64,000 nucleotides of DNA. Source: Streptomyces sp. NBC_00448. GTDB lineage: Bacteria > Actinomycetota > Actinomycetes > Streptomycetales > Streptomycetaceae. Below are positions 59,799 through 64,000 of this stretch, in pieces. Each line of letters begins with the position of its first letter. Positions within the stretch are counted from its first letter, which is position 1. Under the pieces are notes generated by a model. It was not told where the DNA came from. It did no database searches and saw nothing but the letters and a program-made list of their open reading frames with translations. The stretch is taken from NCBI RefSeq assembly GCF_036014115.1, contig NZ_CP107913.1, forward strand, positions 6,813,501 through 6,877,500, in the 5' to 3' direction. The position numbers were made by a program, and so were the translations under genes.

Positions 59799-60009
59799 GC
59801 GTCCACCCCGGGCGCCGCGTCAGCCCCGTCCTCCCGGCGTCACCCTCGCGCGCACCGCGCTGACCTGCGAGGACGTCGCGGGAATTATCCGGGGCCGGAC
59901 CTGGTTTTGGTAGCTGCGGCCAGTGCTGGCAGACTGGTCCGCTGGCCCCGGTTCACGCCCACGCAACCCGCATGAGCGACCCGGCGCCCTCCCGAACCTA
60001 GGAGCACCC

Positions 60010-60234
60010 TTGAAGCGCGAGATCCACCCCGAGTACGTAGAGACCCAGGTCACCTGCACCTGCGGCGCCTCGTTCACCACCCGTAGCACCGAGACCAGCG
60101 GCCAGATCCGCGCGGACGTGTGCTCCGAGTGCCACCCGTTCTACACGGGCAAGCAGAAGATCCTCGACACCGGCGGCCGCGTCGCCCGCTTCGAGGCCCG
60201 CTTCGGCAAGAACGCCGGGTCCGCCAAGAAGTAG
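60010..60234 (+). CDS. rpmE: 50S ribosomal protein L31 (zinc-binding type)
   Basis: 74 residues from TTG 60010, fixed by AGGAG five bases upstream and by the usual KREIHPEYVETQVTC start. Cys16, Cys18, Cys38 and Cys41 (TCTCG...VCSECH) make the zinc site of the C+ form, which in Streptomyces is replaced by a C- paralogue under Zur control at low zinc. C-terminal RFEARFGKNAGSAKK binds rRNA. Confidence 0.96.
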   Translation: MKREIHPEYVETQVTCTCGASFTTRSTETSGQIRADVCSECHPFYTGKQKILDTGGRVARFEARFGKNAGSAKK

Positions 60235-60244
60235 CGACCCGACC

Positions 60245-60290
60245 AGCGCCGGTCTCCGGTCGCCCAGCCCAGGGTGACCGGACCGGCGCT
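60245..60290 (+). terminator. Terminator after rpmE
   Basis: AGCGCCGGTCTCCGGTC at 60245 pairs with GACCGGACCGGCGCT ending at 60290, then TTTG. Loop GCCCAGCCCAGGGT. Confidence 0.85.
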
Positions 60291-60370
60291 TTGTCGTCCT
60301 CGCGTCCCAGCCGGCGGCGCCCGTCCCACGGCGGCCCGGTCCCAGGCAGCACCTACTCCTCCAGGAATAC

Positions 60371-61453
<1,083 letters not shown>

Positions 61454-61466
61454 GAAGGGGGCGGAC

Positions 61467-62312
61467 GTGAACCTGCTGCTCGCCGAGGTGGCCCAGGCCG
61501 CCCAGCGACTCGCCGACGCGGGCGTGCCCTCGCCCCGCTTCGACGCCGAGGAACTGGCCGCGTACGTGCACGGGGTCAAGCGCGGCGAGCTGCACACCGT
61601 GGCCGACGCGGACTTCGACGCGCGCTACTGGGAGGCCGTCGCCCGCCGCGAGGCCCGCGAACCCCTCCAGCACATCACCGGCCGGGCCTTCTTCCGCTAC
61701 CTGGAACTCCAGGTCGGGCCAGGGGTGTTCGTGCCCCGCCCGGAGACGGAGTCGGTGGTCGGCTGGGCCATAGACGCCGTCCGGGCCATGGACGTCGCCG
61801 AGCCGCTGATCGTCGACCTGTGTACCGGCTCCGGCGCGATCGCGCTCGCGCTCGCCCAGGAGGTGCCCCGGTCCCGGGTGCACGCCGTGGAGCTGTCCGA
61901 GCAGGCGCTGGAGTGGGCCCGCAAGAACGTCGCCGGCAGCAAGGTGGACCTGCGGCACGGCGACGCGCTGGCCGCCTTCCCCGAACTCAACCACCAGGTC
62001 GACCTGGTGGTCTCCAACCCGCCGTACATCCCGCTCACCGAGTGGGAGTACGTCGCACCCGAGGCACGCGACCACGACCCCGAACTCGCCCTGTTCTCCG
62101 GCGAGGACGGCCTGGACACCATCCGCGGCATCGAGCGCACGGCGCACCGCCTGCTGCGGCCCGGCGGCGTCGTCGTCATCGAGCACGCCGACTCCCAGGG
62201 CGGCCAGGTGCCGTGGATCTTCAAGGAGGACGCCGGCTGGGCGGACGCGGCCGACCACCCCGACCTCAACAACCGGCCGCGATTCACCACTGCCCGCAAG
62301 GCGACACCGTGA
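61467..62312 (+). CDS. prmC: Release factor glutamine methyltransferase
   Basis: 281 residues from GTG 61467 (AAGGGGGCGGAC upstream). Methylates the GGQ glutamine of release factors with S-adenosylmethionine. N-terminal helical domain (EVAQAAQRLADAGVPSPRFD), VFVPRPETESVV, SAM loop VDLCTGSGAIALALAQEVP and substrate loop SNPPYIPLTEWE with NPPY at 184-187. In the prfA operon, so enzyme and substrate are made together. Confidence 0.96.
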   Translation: MNLLLAEVAQAAQRLADAGVPSPRFDAEELAAYVHGVKRGELHTVADADFDARYWEAVARREAREPLQHITGRAFFRYLELQVGPGVFVPRPETESVVGWAIDAVRAMDVAEPLIVDLCTGSGAIALALAQEVPRSRVHAVELSEQALEWARKNVAGSKVDLRHGDALAAFPELNHQVDLVVSNPPYIPLTEWEYVAPEARDHDPELALFSGEDGLDTIRGIERTAHRLLRPGGVVVIEHADSQGGQVPWIFKEDAGWADAADHPDLNNRPRFTTARKATP

Positions 62313-62396
62313 GAGCGCGGACCTCCGCCGGCAAAGCGGCACCGTGAACACAGCATCCCCCGCAACGGCGGCAGAAGAGCTAATGGAGGACTTCCC

Positions 62397-63044
62397 ATGG
62401 CACGGCGATACGACTGCGCGGACGCGACCGACCGGGTCACCGGGCTGCGCGAGGCCACCTCGGCGGTCAAGCGCGGCGAACTCGTGGTGCTGCCGACCGA
62501 CACGGTCTACGGCATCGGCGCGGACGCCTTCGACAAGGACGCGGTCGGCGACCTGCTGGAGGCCAAGGGCCGCGGCCGCTCCATGCCGTCACCGGTGCTG
62601 GTGGGCTCCCCGAACACGCTGCACGGCATCGTCACCGACTTCTCCGAGCAGGCGTGGGAGCTCGTCGACGCCTTCTGGCCGGGCGCGCTGACCCTGGTCA
62701 CCAAGCACCAGCCGTCGCTGCGCTGGGACCTCGGCGACACCCGCGGCACCGTGGCGGTCCGGATGCCGCTGCACCCGGTCGCCATCGAGCTGCTCACCGA
62801 GACCGGCCCGATGGCCGTCTCCAGCGCCAACCTCACCGGCATGCCGTCCCCGCAGGACTGCGACGCCGCCCAGGGCATGCTCGGCGACTCCGTGGCGATC
62901 TACCTCGACGCCGGACCCACGCCCGCCGCCGTGCCGTCCTCGATCGTCGACGTCACCGGGAAGGTGCCGGTGCTGCTGCGGGCCGGTGCGATCAGCGCCG
63001 AGGAGCTGCGCAAGGTGGTACCCGACTTGGAGGAGCGCCGTTGA
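62397..63044 (+). CDS. ywlC: L-threonylcarbamoyladenylate synthase (Sua5/YrdC/YwlC family)
   Basis: 215 residues from ATG 62397. Makes threonylcarbamoyl-AMP from threonine, bicarbonate and ATP for the t6A modification at position 37 of ANN-decoding tRNAs. YrdC motifs: VVLPTDTVYGIGADAFD, KGRGRSMPSPVLVG, FWPGALTLVTKHQPSLRWD, TVAVRMPLHPVAIELL, and SSANLTGMPSPQ. The extra Sua5 C-terminal domain is absent, so it is the short form. Its TGA overlaps the TTG of the phosphatase. Confidence 0.95.
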   Translation: MARRYDCADATDRVTGLREATSAVKRGELVVLPTDTVYGIGADAFDKDAVGDLLEAKGRGRSMPSPVLVGSPNTLHGIVTDFSEQAWELVDAFWPGALTLVTKHQPSLRWDLGDTRGTVAVRMPLHPVAIELLTETGPMAVSSANLTGMPSPQDCDAAQGMLGDSVAIYLDAGPTPAAVPSSIVDVTGKVPVLLRAGAISAEELRKVVPDLEERR

Positions 63045-63721
63045 CCACGCCCGACGGGCGTGCCATACGGGGGTTCACCACTGCGCCGACCGGAATCGGG
63101 GGAGGCGGCCACCCCGCTCACGCCCCCCTCGACGTGCTGCGCGTCCTGCACGTGTGCACCGGCAACGTCTGCCGCTCGCCGATCGCCGAGCGGCTGATGC
63201 GGCACGGCCTCGCCCAGCGGCTGGGTGCCGGCGCGGACGCCATCCTCGTGGAGTCGGCGGGCACCTGGGGCCACGAAGGGGCCCCGATGGAGGTGCACGC
63301 CGCGGCGGTGCTCGCCGAACACGGCGCGGACCCGGCCGAATTCACCGGTCGGGAGCTGCTCGACGACCACGTCATCGACGCCGACCTGGTGCTCACCGCC
63401 ACCCGAGACCACCGGGCCCAGGTCATCTCGATGGGGCACGCGGCGGGCCTGCGCACCTTCACGCTCAAGGAGTTCACCCGGCTGGTGCGGGCGATAGACC
63501 CGGCCACGCTGCCCGACGGCAGCGTCACCGAGCGGGCCCGCTCGCTGGTCCGGGCCGCGGCTGCGCTGCGCGGCTGGCTGCTGGCGCCCAGCCCGGACGC
63601 CGACGAGGTGCACGATCCGTACGGCGCCCCGATCTCGTACTTCCGCAGCATCGGCGAGGAGATCCACGACGCCCTGGACCCGGTGGTGACCGCGCTCACC
63701 GGGATTCCGGCGACGGTCTGA
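63041..63721 (+). CDS. Low-molecular-weight protein tyrosine phosphatase family protein
   Basis: 226 residues from TTG 63041, with GGAGGAG upstream and overlap with the preceding stop. After a 35-residue leader, VLHVCTGNVCRSPIAERLM is the phosphate-binding loop (Cys39...Arg45), and DPYG near residue 195 supplies the general acid Asp. About 60 residues longer than the classic enzyme (ARSLVRAAAALRGWLLAPSP insertion). It may dephosphorylate protein tyrosines, possibly in cell-wall polymer control. The last 11 codons are duplicated after the stop. Confidence 0.9.
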   Translation: MTTPDGRAIRGFTTAPTGIGGGGHPAHAPLDVLRVLHVCTGNVCRSPIAERLMRHGLAQRLGAGADAILVESAGTWGHEGAPMEVHAAAVLAEHGADPAEFTGRELLDDHVIDADLVLTATRDHRAQVISMGHAAGLRTFTLKEFTRLVRAIDPATLPDGSVTERARSLVRAAAALRGWLLAPSPDADEVHDPYGAPISYFRSIGEEIHDALDPVVTALTGIPATV

Positions 63722-63767
63722 CCGGAGGACCGCGCTCACCGGGATTCCGGCGACCGTCTGACCGGCA
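63688..63767 (+). repeat. 40-bp tandem duplication over the 3' end of the phosphatase gene
   Basis: GACCGCGCTCACCGGGATTC... at 63688-63727 is repeated at 63728-63767 with only three differences. The first unit includes the last 11 codons and the stop. The rest of the window to 64000 has CGGCCCCACCGC-type repeats and no gene seen. Confidence 0.85.
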
Positions 63768-64000
63768 GACCGGCCCCACCGCCGCACTGCAACGGCCCCA
63801 CCGCACTGCAACCGCCCCACCGCCCCGTCGCACGGCCCCACGGCCGCCCACGGGCCGATCGTTCGACCGCCTGACCCGCTCCGGCGGTCCGTGATCCGAC
63901 TGCCGTCGGGCTGCGGCCGGACCGTGATCTTGGTCGCTCTCCCGGCGCCGCGCGAATCCTCCCGCGCCCGGGGCCGACCGCCGCCTCGCCGCCGACCTGC

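Overview
The window is high-GC actinobacterial DNA, almost certainly Streptomyces or a close relative. Evidence: GTG and TTG starts, many 4-base start/stop overlaps, long antisense open frames, AICE-type mobile DNA, and a conserved housekeeping block (lysA-hom-thrC-thrB-rho-LCP-rpmE-prfA-prmC-sua5-low-Mr phosphatase) next to a tRNA-Arg(CCG), in the order I remember from Streptomyces coelicolor.

Region 1 (1-16.5 kb) is a polymorphic toxin locus. A 2831-residue secreted Rhs/YD-repeat protein carries an embedded bulb-type lectin domain, a ricin-type lectin domain, an Rhs core, a Hint autoprotease and a C-terminal tip with a deaminase-like zinc motif; a candidate immunity gene follows. Downstream are two headless toxin tips (12886-13359 and 15558-16013). 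Each starts with the conserved last residues of the Hint domain (HTYYVLAGTTP...HNT), each has its own small candidate immunity gene, and each is preceded by a shared leader repeat. The core of that repeat also lies just after the primary toxin/immunity pair. One tip looks like a permuted papain-like fold, the other possibly caspase-like. Between them lie fossils of an integrative element (Nudix gene, XRE/DUF5919 regulator, a broken transfer-region gene), a duplicated segment of about 350 bp, and a vapBC pair with a frameshifted vapC.

Region 2 (16.5-23 kb) holds a decayed IS1380 element abutting a decayed IS66 element, an AbiEii-type nucleotidyltransferase module, and a tyrosine integrase ending at a 44-bp copy of the tRNA-Arg 3' end (23047-23090).

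Region 3 (23-47.9 kb) is an integrated AICE-type element array bounded by that 44-bp repeat and the tRNA gene at 47871-47942. A third, decayed att copy with a conserved element-end motif lies at 29901-30036, so at least two elements have accreted in tandem. The left part carries insertion sequences and a membrane Ser/Thr kinase. The right part carries an aminoglycoside-phosphotransferase-like gene, an XRE regulator with a divergent cargo operon, two IS3 elements, a Fic-domain gene at a rearranged junction, and then the element core: nested hairpins (a candidate single-strand origin), a GntR repressor with twin operators, a transfer-region gene, an FtsK/TraB translocase, a small membrane protein, a rolling-circle Rep, Xis and Int.

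Region 4 (47.9-64 kb) is chromosomal backbone: a response regulator, an ArgS-related protein, lysine and threonine biosynthesis, rho, and translation-related genes.
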